64,000 bases of DNA from Episyrphus balteatus (GCF_945859705.1 NC_079136.1:115565028-115629027), one strand, 5' to 3'. Positions 12,541-24,720 are shown, counted from the stretch's first letter. Notes: generated by a model from the sequence alone, not told the origin. Made by a program: numbers and translations.

Positions 12541-13649
12541 TATTATTCTCAAAATCAAATATAAGAAAAAGAGAAAAATAATTAAAAAAAAAAACGATTC
12601 GATAAGTTAAAGTCATATTCACTATGCAAAATATATCAATTTTTTCAAATCAATTGAAAAATTATTAAATTAAATTATTTATTATATGTTTTTTTTTTTG
12701 GTAATAAGAAAAAAAAAATAATTTAAATTCCAATTTCAAAATTTTTTTTTCGAGTAAACATTTATATTTTAGTTTGTAATATTAATTTTCCCCATGGTGG
12801 CAACCATTCAAATCGTTTGTTCTTGTTCTTTAACTCCAAACTAACCATTCCCCCATCCTAATAAAGGTGGACTCCTTATATTTCTCGTTTGGAAATGGCA
12901 TGTTTTACAAGAAAAGTGTTGGGTTTTCGTTAGCATCGTTGATCGGTGAAGACAGTTGATTCAGGCAATGAGAAAAAATATATATATATAAAGAGGAATG
13001 TTATATGATGATGGGGTACCCGTTTCACAGCTTCTTCCGCATCTCTAAGAAAACCAGGACGACGACGTGACTTTGGTTTTTATTATTTTTACTATTGCTT
13101 TTCCAGCAGTGTCTGATTGTTGGGTTGGAATTCGAATGATTTTTATATGGGAAAAAGTTGAGGGGTAAGATTGGGGGTATAGAGTAAAATATAAAGAATG
13201 GGGGTACATTTTGAAGTCGGTTAAGAAGAATCCCATAAGATAAAAAAAAACCAAAGGGATGTTACTTAATGCTTGGACATTGATTAAGCAATTCACAAGG
13301 TTCCACGTTATGAAACGTTCTTACAATTTGCTTTAACAGTCTTGAGATAAGAAAAAAAAAAAAAGTACTCAATGCAGGGTTGATCAATAATGAGAGTTAA
13401 CCTACCCCAAACTTACCCAACTGTATTTTTCATAAAGGGTAAAAAGAAGCAGGTGTACAAGAATTTTTGAAGTTATACTTCTTATGGGAGGGTGGGTATA
13501 AAAATTTACTTTTTGACAAGAATGTCAAAGGGATTATGACGCGATCACTCTGGGTAGCAGGGCTGTCGTTTCACCTTTAGAGTATGCAGTACTTTAGTAT
13601 TTAAAAATGCAGTACGCCGCAGTACGGCAAACATAAAACACACAACACG
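12541..13649. other. Intronic DNA with a relatively unique stretch, no gene
   Basis: From 12541 to 12780 the sequence is very AT-rich. From about 12790 to 13640 it is more balanced, with a short TA run at 12979-12990 and poly-A near 13351. The minus-strand open frame at 13045-13296 has no recognisable domain. Nothing else is supported. Confidence 0.35.
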
Positions 13650-13969
13650 TTGCAAGTTACATGTGGCAAGTTGCATGTGGCATGTGGCAAGTACCATGTG
13701 GTATGAAACATGGTGCAAATGCATGTTGCATGTGGCAAGTAGCACAAGGCATGTGGCATTCAGTATGCAACATGTGGAAGTGTATGTGGCATTTGGCAAG
13801 TTGCATGTGGCAAGTTGCATGTGGCAAGTTGCGTGTGGCAAGTTGCATGTGGCAAGTTGCATGTGGCAAGTTGCGTGTGGAAAGTTGCATGTGGCAAGTT
13901 ACATGTGGCAAGTTGCATGTGGCAAGTTGCATGTGGCAAGTTGAATATGTTTCCACGTGGCAAGTTGCC
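13650..13969. repeat. 14-bp minisatellite, unit GGCAAGTTGCATGT
   Basis: A regular run of about eleven 14-bp units occupies roughly 13794-13945, with irregular units on the left (13650-13793) and one more after a short break (13954-13968). Because 14 is not a multiple of three and the unit lacks stops, all frames stay open on both strands, which generates several overlapping Cys/His/Met-rich or Val/Trp-rich open frames that are artefacts. The units are nearly identical, so the array is young or homogenised. Confidence 0.92.
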
Positions 13970-13979
13970 AGGGTTGCAA

Positions 13980-14090
13980 AAAGCTCACATTTCAGCTCAG
14001 CTCACAGCTCAAATTTTGAGCTAGCTCACTTTTGAGCTAGGTACCATAGCTCAGCTCATTTGAGCTGAGCTGAAAGTGAGCGCCCTCAAC
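13980..14090. repeat. AGCTC-rich low-complexity inverted cluster
   Basis: The sequence repeats CAGCTCAGCTCA, TTTGAGCTAGCTC and GAGCTGAGCTGAAAG, that is, the pentamer AGCTC on both strands, about fifteen times in 110 bp. It can fold on itself in many registers. It follows the 14-bp minisatellite directly and resembles the kind of subrepeat found inside fold-back elements. Confidence 0.75.
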
Positions 14091-14499
14091 TTCCTACGCC
14101 TATATCTCGGAATTTTGAAGAAAATGAAAAATTTTTTGATGCCAAAAGGTCTAACCTACATTTGGGTACAACTCCCATCCCTGTAGGTCCACGCGTTCTC
14201 AAACCGGGAGAACTTAAAAGCAAAAAAAAAATGGGCACGATTCTTAAAAAATAGGCATGATGTGGCGGTTTAACATGGAAGGCGATTTTTTAAAAATCTG
14301 ACAATGTGTAAAGCGTAGGCCCATGACACAAGCTATCATTTGGCATCACTCCCAAAAATTGTTCTCAAGCGGTTAAGCTTCCAGGAGCGTTTAAGGATTC
14401 GGGGATTTTTCAAGAAAAAATTTTACCCCAACTTTCAAACTCGATTTTCTCGGAATTTTGAAAAAAGTCGAAAAACCGGATTATATATGAAATTCATTT
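14091..14499. other. Probable transposon-derived sequence, not classified
   Basis: The stretch contains phrases typical of decayed interspersed repeats (TATATCTCGGAATTTTGAAG near 14101, echoed as TTCTCGGAATTTTGAAAAA near 14448) but no open frame with a recognisable domain. The 62-residue plus-strand frame at 14340-14528 is not convincing. Confidence 0.35.
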
Positions 14500-14730
14500 A
14501 CATAATACCATTGAATAATTACAAATAGAAGTGACACCGCAGATTACTCTGCAACTACAAGAGTACCGGAAGATAGATGAACTACATGTTTGCGCCTCAA
14601 CTATTATGTATTTTCGAGTTGAGTCTTAACTAATAATTTTTTTAAACCTTCATAAAAAAATTAATAATTATTATTATACATTTCAAAGAGCTTATATTGA
14701 TATAAGTTTTCGTATATTGAAAAGTCATAT

Positions 14731-14800
14731 TAGTCTAGAGAACAAGGACGATGCCTTTTACTCCTACTGGCCTAGGTTCGAATACCGGTAAAATTTTAAA
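14731..14800 (+). other. tRNA-like RNA polymerase III module (SINE-like), plus arm
   Basis: A B-box-like sequence GGTTCGAATACC lies at about 14774. Upstream, TTAGTCTAGAGAACAAGG at about 14731 fits a weak A box. The spacing of about 40 bases is right for a tRNA-derived promoter. It is homologous to the minus-strand module at 14883-14957 but has lost more of the consensus. I find no good cloverleaf, so it is not called a tRNA. Confidence 0.6.
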
Positions 14801-14882
14801 TTGTTTTTTTTTTCGGAGATTTTTTTTTGAGAAATTTAATTAATTTTTATTCTAGTAATTAAAAAAAAAAAAAACAATCTCA

Positions 14883-14957
14883 ATTTCCCGTCAGATTCGA
14901 ACCTAGGCAGGTAAACTTAACAGACATTCACCTTATCCTCTAGGCTATCTCCACGTT
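14883..14957 (-). other. tRNA-like RNA polymerase III module (SINE-like), minus arm
   Basis: Read on the minus strand it begins GTGGAGATAGCCTAGAGGAT. TAGCCTAGAGG fits the A-box consensus TRGYNNARNNG, and GGTTCGAATCT about 38 bases later fits the B-box consensus GGTTCGANTCC. The T-arm and acceptor stem do not pair well, so this is a tRNA-derived SINE head or tRNA pseudogene rather than a working tRNA. The anticodon cannot be assigned reliably. Confidence 0.68.
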
Positions 14958-15006
14958 TTGTATTGCGAAAACTTTTATCTATATGTATAAGCTGTTTAGG
15001 ATTTGA

Positions 15007-15066
15007 TTTTGGGTTGCTGGATTTGCTTTTGGATTGTTGGCTTTGCTTTTGGATTGTTGGATTTGC
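15007..15066. repeat. Three copies of a 20-bp tandem repeat
   Basis: The unit TTTTGGATTGTTGGATTTGC is repeated three times (15007-15026, 15027-15046, 15047-15066) with two or three substitutions. It lies inside the right arm of the palindromic tRNA-like element. Confidence 0.88.
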
Positions 15067-15163
15067 TTTTTTAATTCAACTCACGATACAAGCGACAGCA
15101 ACTTTACAGCGGAAGTTTCCCTAAGTGTCCACTTCTATTTGTAATTATTCAATGATAATACTG

Positions 15164-18100
15164 AATGAGAAGTATAACTTCAGTCGCGTGTACATGTGTA
15201 CACGCACTCTTTTTTTTTTTTTGTTTTTGTTACATTAAGAATATATTTTTTTTTTACTTTTACAATGCTTCAGAAGTGGGATGTTCATTTCATGTAAGTA
15301 AAAGTATTTTGTGGGAAACACGAAGTATGGACGCGTTTTCTTAGCTCCTTTAGGGCTTTCGCATGTTCTCTGCCAACGAAGAAGAAGGTGAAGACGATAT
15401 AGGTACCTTTTTCTATTTCTATAGGTAAAAGTTTTATTCGAAAAATGCATTTGTTCTACGGGATTATGAAGTTAGGTGAAGGAACAGGTGAACTTTTGCA
15501 TAAGATTAAAATGAAAAGGATATCGTTCGTTTGCATATACACATACTTTTACATGGATTTTTATATATGTAGGTATAATGTAGTTATGTGCCGACGACGA
15601 TGACGACGGCAAAACGTTTAAAGGGTTACACATTCAGCACGATGACTATTCCAATTTAAGCCAGCATCACGAATTGGAATGGAAATTATTGTAAGATGAA
15701 CTTTTGCGAAACATGAAAACGATAAAATTACATTTATACAACTTTGCGGTAGCTGGAAAATATGAAAATACAGAAGTTTTAAAGGAATCGGTTTCTATAT
15801 AGATAAATTATTTGATGCAGCTGGAAGCGGGTGTCCTTAAGATTGAACAGGTGTTTTTTTGGAACAAAGTTTGACCCTCGGTGATGATGGTAAGTTCATG
15901 TTTACGATTTATTGGAAGAATTTATGAACTTATTCTTTTCTGGAATGATGCATAGATATAGGTTGAAAGAATTTCGTCTCACTTGACCCCATATTTCTTT
16001 TATTAAGAACAAATTTATACTTCCATTACATACTTAAACTGTTCTGGGGTAAATTTATTTGAATTTGAGTGTGCGAAGTTTGCACATCAACTCTTTTGTT
16101 TGGTAAAAGTTTTGCTTTCGATTCTTCAGCAACCAGACCTCTATATAACTTTTGGTTTTCAGCTATGAATAGAGCTTTAAGAGACCTTTCTTTTGATGTC
16201 TCATTCAATGGATTTGGATGAATTTTTTGAAATTGTACTTTTTTTTAGACTTTTTTAGATTTTTTCTCGAAAATCCGAAAAAATAAAATTTAATTTTTGC
16301 TACCTAAATCCATACGCCTGGTTACTGTCAACTGATATCTGCAAACCAAATCTTATTTCGAGACTTTTATCTGAAAATATTTGCTTTCGAATGTAAAAAA
16401 AAAAATATTTTCATTGAAATAAAATTAAATTTTAATTATTCATGTATCCATATAAAAAACAAATATTTCATTCCATGGAACTTTCATCCAGTGCTGTATT
16501 TAATTAATTCTCTGTGAATGAAATTTTTACCCCATTCATTCATTACAAATGTCATTCATCAATATTAAAAGAAAAATTACAAAATTTGTTGAATTTCCCA
16601 AATTTTTGTTTATTTTCATTTTTGATTGCAAACCACAAACAAACTCCCTTGAGTACTTAAAATGATAAATCGATTAGTTTACCAAACAAATTTAAATTTC
16701 TCCCAAGTTTGATATACTATTTAGGTATATTAACAACTCAAAGACTTGCAAAATAAAATAAAATCCCAATAGTCTTTTTTCTACTAGAATTTCCCTCCTT
16801 TTCTATCAATTCAAAGAAGGTCACACACATTTTTGGTACAACGAATTCAACTCTAGTTGTTGCCACATCCTGTTACAGAAAAAGATAGCTATAGTTCAAG
16901 GAACAAATAAAAAAAAAAAAACAGTATTCATTCATCGATATCAGACACACACCTCAAGGGAAATAATATACAGTCAGAAAATCCTTTTTCAAATCAATCC
17001 CCAGGACCAAAGAAAAAAAAAATGAAATAGGTATAAACAAATATTTTTGTATAACCAAAAAGTGTATACAGCTACTCCCTGTCACTGTATCGGTTGCACT
17101 GAGTCTCTCTTTTTTAAAATTCACGGACCAACAGACACAATATGGGAATTGGGGGAACATCCTTATCTTTAGGTAGTTTTATGATGCACACTGATATTTT
17201 ACACAAACACAATAGTAAAGTTGGGATATTTTAGTTTTTTTTCTCTCCAAAAACTGTGACCTTCTTTCCCACAGGAGAGAAATGAACTTTCAGAGAGAAA
17301 AACCCAATGCAATTCATTTTTTTTGGTCAACTTTTCTATACACTTTTTGTCGGTTGGTGGCCGGGTTATGATAAGATATGACAAGGTTCTGAGAACTACT
17401 GTAAGCAAGATTTCATAGAAACTAAGAAAACAGGTAATACACATGAACCTTTGAAGCGGGGAATTTTATTCTTATTTTTTTTTTTTCTATTTTATTTGTA
17501 TTTTTTTCTGTCGAAAGGTATGAAGTACTTCTAAGGAAGAAAATTTACTTCACAATATATGAACTTATCACTCCTGGTCTTGGTCTAGGTCCTCGGTGAT
17601 GTATATCTTGTATCTCTCTGAAGGAGGAAATTGCATTATGGCATCGTACACACATATTGCCATCCATCTTGTTGGATGGTTTTTAGTTGGCAGTTTTTGA
17701 CTTTTCGGTTGAGTTATTTCCTTTCGACTGACTTTTTCTAAAAAAAAAAGAAGCTAAATGGGTGTCTGACGAAGATGGAAGTGGATTCAAATTTTTTTTA
17801 GATCTCATGGTGATTCCAGAAAATTGAGTTTTTTTTTTTTTGTTCTATTATAAAAAAAAATATCCTTAAAAGTCGACAGTACAAAAATTAGACCAATATA
17901 TAGAAGACCTCATACAAGTAACCATCATCGTCATCACACTATCATCGCTTATATTCTTGCTCTCTTTTTTCTTTGGAAATAAAAATATTTATATTCCCTT
18001 TGGCAGTAAATTCAGAAAGTAAGCCTGATATGCATATTAAAGAATTTATCCGAAAGGAAAAACTTTTGTGGTTGCGCAGTTGTGAATGCACTTAATGCGG

Positions 18101-19000
18101 TTCTTCTTTGAGAAACACACAAGAAATATAAAAAAAAAAAAAAAAACGAAAAAAAAAAAATAAACTTAGCTAGAGGTTTTTTGGAATTATAAGAAAGGAT
18201 CTTCATCCTCCAGGCACATCTTTTACTGTTTACCCAAATATCCTTATAGAGTTTGGCTCTTTTAGCCAAAAACTAAAGAAAAAAAAAACTTAACATCAAG
18301 TATACCCAAGGATTAAAAAAAAAAACTGAATTAAATATTCCTGGCATGACTTTGCAGCCTTTCTGCATGGATCCACCATCGTTTCTTTCATCTTATATAC
18401 GCCTGCTGCTGAGACAACGACGACTGTTACTCCCTCTGGTGGTGTTGCTTTCCCACTTTCCCAATTTTTTTTTTTTTTGCTTAACACACAAAGGAAACAT
18501 GAGTTACATACACAAAAGTAAAAAAAAAATTTTATGAAGTAAAATGAAAGGTGTTGGTTTGGTTGTGTTTGTGTGTGTGGCTATGGTGTTTTAGGGATGC
18601 GACGATCATCATGCCCCGCTTTCCGCCGGATGTTTTGAAATACGATTAGCTTTGTGATAGTCGTTGCATTGTTTTGCAAAAGATTGCATTATGTGAATAA
18701 CGCGGAAAAATGGAATTTAATATTTTTTTTTCAGATTTTTTTTTGTTAATTTTTACTTTTTTGTTTGAAGTTGTTTTTTTGAATGGCTTAAAAAAGGTAA
18801 GAGAAGAGGGTTGGTTTTCTGTATGAGACAATGAACTTTATTGGGTAAAGTAGAAGTTTTTTGTTTGGAGTTCTAACTAAAAAAAAAAAAAAAAAAAACA
18901 CACAAAGAGATAAAATTGTGTGGTCGTAATTTAATTGTTTTAGTTGTGATATAAGACAATAGAGTTATTTTTTCATGTTTTATTTCTAAATTAAATTTTT
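15164..19000. other. Largely unique intronic DNA, no gene
   Basis: The interval holds many poly-A/T runs (for example 15210-15222, 18130-18146, 18881-18898). Open frames such as 15235-15450, 16026-16208, 17199-17444 and 18012-18537 have no recognisable domains and lack flanking splice context with Ig-type residues. The part at 16940-17450 and 18340-18460 is less AT-rich. No interspersed repeat is obvious, so this is one of the longest repeat-poor parts of intron 2. Confidence 0.4.
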
Positions 19001-19299
19001 AAAACAAATATTTTTTGAAAAGAAAAAGAAATTTGAATCTTAGATTGAAATCACAGAATTCGTTTGTTGAGATTAAAAATCATAACTGAAATAAAAAGTT
19101 AGAGTTTATAAACATTGATATTTGGTCTTTTTTTTCTTCAAAGTTGAAGATTTTTTGCAGGTTTTCAGTTCGTGAATATTTTAATTTAATTACAATTTAA
19201 GTTACAAAATATTGCGTTTCAAATACGTATTTCTGTTAAAAAAAAAACTACAGCGCTGTAATATTCAAAAAAGTTCATGGCAGCAATTTACTGCAAGTA

Positions 19300-19520
19300 A
19301 TTAATTTTCTTAGGAACTAAATTAACGGTTCTTGTTTCATGACCAACATTTTTTGTTGAAAAGCGTTTTATGTACATAATTTTAAAATTTGAAAATATTT
19401 TCAAAACAATAATTTTTGGATTTTAAAAATTGAATTTTTTGTTTTTGAAAAATCATTATTTTCTGGAAATTTTGTTTTTATGTGTGAATTAATAATAATT
19501 TCTTTGAATAAATAAATTAA
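19300..19520 (+). mobile_element. Fragment of the dispersed GCGATATAGG/AACGGCTCTAACG family
   Basis: The phrases AACAATAATTTTTGGATTTT, TTTTTGTTTTTGAAAAATCA and ATTTTGTTTTTATGTGTG match the 3' half of the copies at 28.0-28.2 and 44.65-44.75 kb. Only the inner part is present and no ends are visible. Confidence 0.5.
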
Positions 19521-21964
19521 TTTGCACTAGGTTAGGCTAGGTATTTTGTAGCTTGAACCCAAAAAAGTATATTGAAGTAGAAATACACCAGAACCGTTAA
19601 TTTTCTGGAAGCCTCTTGTGTATCTATTTGGAAACCAGTATTGAATTGTACTCCATAAGGGTTATACACTTTTTTCATTAATCTTATTTTGAAAAAAATA
19701 AGTAGGCAACGTTTTGCCTTACGTTTTCGAAGTTTTACCTCGAATATTAAATAGTTAGAATATGTAATGAAAGAAGTAGGTATAGAAGATCTTTTTTAAG
19801 AACAATTTATTTCCTATATGAAAACATCTTGCTCATTAAATTGTAGTGATCTAATAAAATCAAGTTCAACGTTAACAACGTGACATTCTATCAGAATAAG
19901 TTTCAATAGTTATAACAAAAACGAATAGGTATTTCTCCTATGAAATTTTTAGCCGAATGACGCCAGTAGAAAAAAACTATTTGCTCGTCAATGGATAAAG
20001 AGCCCTAAACTGCATAAATAGTTCGTTAAGTACATTGTTAATAACTGAAAATTAAGTAAACTTTTCGCTAGGATCGATTTTATCCTTATGTAATATTAAC
20101 ATTTAAATAGAACTTTCAGACTTTTGAAAAGGTCACAAGTGAAAGAGCATCTTTGAATTTTTCTCAAAAAACAAAAAAATACTGGCTGTTTAGAAAAATA
20201 TAAATATAGAACTTGTGTTTAGAAAAAAAAACATGATTGGGATTGGGAATCCTGCATTAATTTTTTTTTCAACAGCATACACATTTATATAAAAATTTAT
20301 TTCGCCAATTAGGCACTTCTAAGAGTACCAACCTACGCATTTATGGCTTGGTATCCTTTTTTATTGCTCACTTTCACTCGCTTTTTTTGGGGCAGTGGCA
20401 TCCTATTTAGGTACGAATTACTTCTGCTAATTGTTTCTAGGAATACAATTCACGAGTTGAAATGGATTTACTGTTGTACTCTATTTTTGAGATTTTTGTT
20501 TTCGGTTCTTAGGATTTTTTGTACGGGTACCTACCAAAAAGTCAAAGTAGGTAAGTACTCGTAATCTAACTGGATTACAAGTACCTACTGCATTTGATTT
20601 TTAGAAAAATCGATTTTTTTTCTTGGGTCATCAAGCGAGTGGGCCTGATACCGCCCTATCATCTTTACCTACCTACCAACATATTCAGTAAACGTTGACG
20701 TATTGCCTTAACTTTAAATCACAAGTATTTAAGCGAATCTAATAAATTCAAATAAAGCTTACATTTCATTTCTTTTAATTACGATTTTTAAAGAAAAATT
20801 CGAAACCTTTACTCGAATTTGAAATATTGTTGGTTTTTTCAAAATGCTCAAAAATTATGAAAATGAAATTTTGAAAGAAATCTAAAAATGCGTTTCGTTT
20901 TGGCAACGTTAGTCGGAGTCCCTTGAAATTGAAGGATTTGTCCCTTTGAGAATAAAATTTTTTTCGATTTTTGTTTTATGAGATAAATACTGTATTAATC
21001 TTCCCATAAACATGGTAAAATTGTCTTCTTTGAGTTCAATGCAAAGGGTACTTTTGCTAACAAAGTTTTTGATGAAAGAATGGCATTTCCAAATTCAGAC
21101 TTTTTGGAGTCAATCCGCGATAAAGTGAATTCTTCAAAATGCTTCAATTTTTTTTAGTGCATTTTTTGTCCATTTGTGGTAAATTTTGAATAGTATAATT
21201 ATATTTTTGTGTTTGTATATTTGGTAATTTTTAGTTTCCCGCGATAAATTCAGTTCTCCACAGATTTTTTAACAGACACACAGAAGTTATGACTTGCAAC
21301 AGAAGATGCACTAATTTCAATGTTAAGTTAAGCCGTTTTGCCCAATTTTTTACAAATCGGGGCCTTAACAAGTCTGTCAGTTGTATACGTGCTTGAAACA
21401 CGTAAAATGCATTGCCTTACCTTACCAACGTTGGAAAAGAACGTTTGTCAAAATACTTTTTTCCCTCAAAAATTAATACTTTTTATACAAAAAATGCAGC
21501 CACGAAGCATAATACCAACTATATGACTGACATTGACCATCGTAAGATTCACCATAATATACTTAATAAATAACCGTCAACTTCCTTATTTTATGTTTAA
21601 CCGTTACAGATTATTCTCATCAGTTAGAAAAATGTTCATTTTATCAAAATACTTTTTCCGACTGTTGTACATACAAAACTTAAAAAAAAAAAAAAAAACA
21701 GATTAAAAATGTTCATGCCTTTTTAACCAACTGTAGATATTTTTTGGTTAGTTTTTTTTTTTAATAATAATATATATAATATAATAAAAAAAAATTTCTT
21801 GTTGCCCAAGATATCAAAATAAACCAAAAACTCTCAGTAGAATTTTTAAGAAATAATGTTTTGCTATTTTAATTATTACTCAAGTTTGTTGCTCAGCTCT
21901 TTTGTTTTAGTAGAAAACATTTTATTTTAATACATAAAAGACGTATATTATTCACATATGTATA
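19521..21964. other. Intronic DNA, no gene
   Basis: I see no exon or clear repeat. Around 20520-20680 there are several TAGGTA/TACCTAC phrases. The plus-strand frames at 20343-20564 and 21338-21526 have no recognisable domain. Confidence 0.35.
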
Positions 21965-22005
21965 TTGTATTTGTCAAAGATATAATTTATCTTTGACGAA
22001 TACAA
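21965..22005. repeat. 41-bp hairpin
   Basis: TTGTATTTGTCAAAGATATA faces TATCTTTGACGAATACAA; the arms of about 20 bp have one clear mismatch and almost no loop. Function unknown; it lies just outside the nested inverted repeats that follow. Confidence 0.75.
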
Positions 22006-22207
22006 ATAAAAAAAAACAAATCCTTGCTTAATTTTGTTAATTAATACAAAAAATGTCTATTTTATTTGTTTTTTATGTTGAACTTTTTAATTATATTATT
22101 TATTACCTTATTTGTTTTGCTTCTTTTAAGTTCAGATTAAACTAAAACGCATCTTTTTATTTTAGAATATTTATTTATTTTTGGCCTATATATTTCGAGG
22201 TCTTAAT

Positions 22208-22900
22208 TAGTGATGGGTACTATCGATTAAAAACTATCAAACTATCGATAGTTGTAAAATATTCATTCATTCAATAGTTTTAAACTATTTATTTATTAAT
22301 TTAGTTACTATTTTCATCCGAATAGTTTTTTAGTCGATAGTTTTTTCATTCGAATAGTTTTTTTATTCGATAATTTTTTCATTCGAATCCTTTTTTTTAT
22401 TCGATAGTTTTTTCATCCGAATAGTTTTTTTACATGATAGTTTTTTTATTCGAATAGTTTTTTATTCGATAATTTTTTTATTTGATTAGTTTTTTGATAG
22501 TTTTTTTATGTGATAGTTTTTTCATTCGAATAGCTTTTTTTATACGATTTTTTTTTATTCGAATACTTTTTTTATTCGATAGTTTTTTCATCCGAATAGT
22601 TTTTTAGTCGACCGTTTTTCATTCGAATAGTTTTCTTATCCGATAATTTTTTCATTCGAATAGTGTTTTATACGATAATTTTTTTTTATATGATAGATTT
22701 TCCATTCGAATAGTTATTTTTTAAATAACTGAATATTTAATAGTTTTTATACGATAGTTAATCCGATAGTTTTTATTCGATTTTTTACTTTTATTCGATA
22801 GTTTTCATTCGAATGAATAAATGAATGAAATATTCGAAAGTTCAAATCATTCAGTTACTAATTATCGATAGTTTCAATCATTCGATAGTTCCCATAACTA
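22208..22900. mobile_element. hAT-type MITE with exact 8-bp target duplication GTCTTAAT
   Basis: The element starts TAGTGATGGGTACTATCGAT and ends with CTATCGA-type sequence and CCCATAACTA, matching the YAGTGATGGG ends known for hAT elements. GTCTTAAT is present directly before it (22200-22207) and directly after it (22901-22908). The 693-bp interior has no coding frame and consists of a degenerate minisatellite (next entry), so it is non-autonomous. Confidence 0.9.
22300..22850. repeat. Degenerate minisatellite ATTCGAATAGTTTTTT inside the hAT MITE
   Basis: Units of about 15-20 bp alternate ATTCGAATAGTTTTTTT and ATTCGATAGTTTTTT. I count roughly 25 units. The element's own terminal phrase CTATCGATAGTT is the likely seed, so the minisatellite seems to have grown from the terminal repeat. 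Confidence 0.85.
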
Positions 22901-23034
22901 GTCTTAATTGCCTCATCTTCAGGGTTTTAAAAAATAATTACAATGCGTTTTAATAAATTATATTAACAAATAATAATAATAAAAGATGCGTTTTAGTTTA
23001 ATCTGAACTAAAAAGAAGCAAAACAAATAAGGAA

Positions 23035-24720
23035 ATACACAAAAAATGTCATTTGTAATGTCAAAAACTGTCAATAACGGAAAAAAATTCAAAAATGCAT
23101 TCAGATTATTTTGATTATAATCCAATTTCAGTCAAACAGCACTGTGGTCGTATAAAATATTGTATTAATTTGCGATATTATAACCCCGCCCGGGATACTC
23201 CTCAATTCACAAATATTCAGTTTTTAAACTTTAAAATATTGCTGCTTTTTGCTTAATAAATAACCAGCATGTGATGAGAGGTAGATCCAATTCTGCCGAC
23301 CGACGTGTCGCGTCGTTAATGGAGTTTGAGTAAGACCAATTAAGTCAAGTTCAATAACTCATTTTCTAAATATGTATTCATACATAGAAACAAAAATCGA
23401 CAAAGTCTAAATTTCTAAAATATATCCCTGCAAACTGTCTAAATGACTTTCCACTAAATCATCCAAACAAAAAATAAATGTATAAAAATATTCAAAATTA
23501 ACGTATACTCGCCTTCTTCACATACAGTTTCACCTACCCTTGTATCCTTTCACCTCATCAAAATATTGAACTAAAAACCATAGAAAATATGTTATCGACA
23601 ACTTAATGCTTAGCAATCAATCGCATCCATTATCGTTATTTTGTCTGATTTTTTTTTTTGTCCTGTCGCTTTATGAACATATTATACATAAATCCAACGG
23701 ATCCCTTCTTTTTTGTTATACATTTTTGTCGCTATTTTCTTCCTTTTTTTTTTTTTTGTTATCTCATCTCTATTGTTATCCTTTGAAATAGAAAAAAGCA
23801 AAAAAAAAAAAAAACACAAGCCATTTATGATTAAAACGATGTCGACTAATGATGATGACTTGGTGATTATAATAACGATGATTACCAGCTATTGAGTGCG
23901 TGCACTTCAGTGGAAGAGACTTTTTTTTTTACTTTGTTGCTTTTTTTCTTGTTTTTTCTTTTATAAAATTGACGGATTTATCGTCTTATCCTCGTCGTGG
24001 AAATGTCTTCTATCTTGTCGCTGTCGTTGTCATATTTTGCCAAAGCTAATATAGGGAAAATATAAATTCACCCTCCTCTACTACCACCCCCTACTTTGCA
24101 TATAGAGTGACTTGGTCGTGTATCCTAATATTTTATCCTGTCTTTGCATTTGAACAATGACTCTTTGGCCGTCGCGAACGCGTCGTGCAATATAATGCCA
24201 ATATTGTTAGATACATATAAACATATAAGCTCTAAGCCCCAGATGATGCGATATTTTGACAAGTCTAATGACAGGGACATCAATTTGTAACTCTCTCATA
24301 GAGAATATATATGAGATTTTATTCTATTGACTTGATTTTCAAATCTAATATTTTGGCAACACAAACTGTTCTTGATTTGATTTCAAGGAATATAAGGAGC
24401 CAGATGCAGGTGGAACTAAAACCAACCAATATGCAATTTTACTCATCAAATCAAAAAAAAAAAAAACTAAAAAAATACTTCTTCTTATGAACCATATGCT
24501 ACGATGAAGTGGTATGAAAATGAAAGAATGATCCTTGGGTGATTCACCATATCGTGAAGAAGAATTGGGAAGATGAAGACGACGAAGACGATGACTACAA
24601 GGACGACTCGATATACGCGCTCATGTGTTGCTTTGCCACTTTGTCATCGTCATCATAGCATGTAGCGGGTATGTAAAAGGACAGAACATGAAGCTAAAAT
24701 CAAAATATGCCTTAAATTAC
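23035..24720. other. Intronic DNA with simple repeats, no gene
   Basis: No exon is recognised. The region 23230-23340 and 23960-24260 contain CpG-containing phrases (for example GACCGACGTGTCGCGTCG at 23299 and GTCGCGAACGCGTCGTG near 24171) that stand out from the AT-rich background. GA-rich GACGACGAAGACGATGAC lies near 24577. Confidence 0.35.

Larger units (their letters stand above)
14500..15163. mobile_element. Palindromic element of about 660 bp carrying two inverted tRNA-like modules
   Basis: The ends are inverted repeats: AATACCATTGAATAATTACA near 14504 continuing into AATAGAAGTG faces CACTTCTATTTGTAATTATT at about 15130-15149. Inner homology continues: CTTATATTGATATAAGTTTTCG at about 14691 faces the reverse complement of CGAAAACTTTTATCTATATG around 14967. 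Each arm holds a tRNA-like promoter module (separate entries), so the whole is a diverged fold-back with its centre near 14838. No TA duplication or coding frame is clear. Confidence 0.7.
22106..23034. mobile_element. Older element with inverted arms, split by a hAT MITE
   Basis: The left arm at about 22106-22163 (TTATTTGTTTTGCTTCTTTT, TTCAGATTAAACTAAAACGC, ATCTTTT) is the reverse complement of 22983-23032. Between the arms lie CCTATATATTTCGAGGTCTT on the left and CCTCATCTTCAGGGTTTT on the right. The phrase CTGAAGATGAGG...CCTCGAAATATATAGG (minus strand) resembles 3' tails of insect non-LTR elements, but that is only a resemblance. The hAT MITE at 22208-22900 interrupts it. Confidence 0.6.

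Noticed and set aside
13545..14035. Overlapping long open frames on both strands, rich in Cys, His, Met or in Val, Trp, Lys
   Set aside because: They are translations of the 14-bp minisatellite; the unit has no stop and its length is not a multiple of three, so every frame is open.
14731..14957. Possible tRNA genes
   Set aside because: A and B boxes are present, but no proper acceptor stem or T-arm pairing could be drawn, and the two modules are inverted copies in a palindromic repeat.
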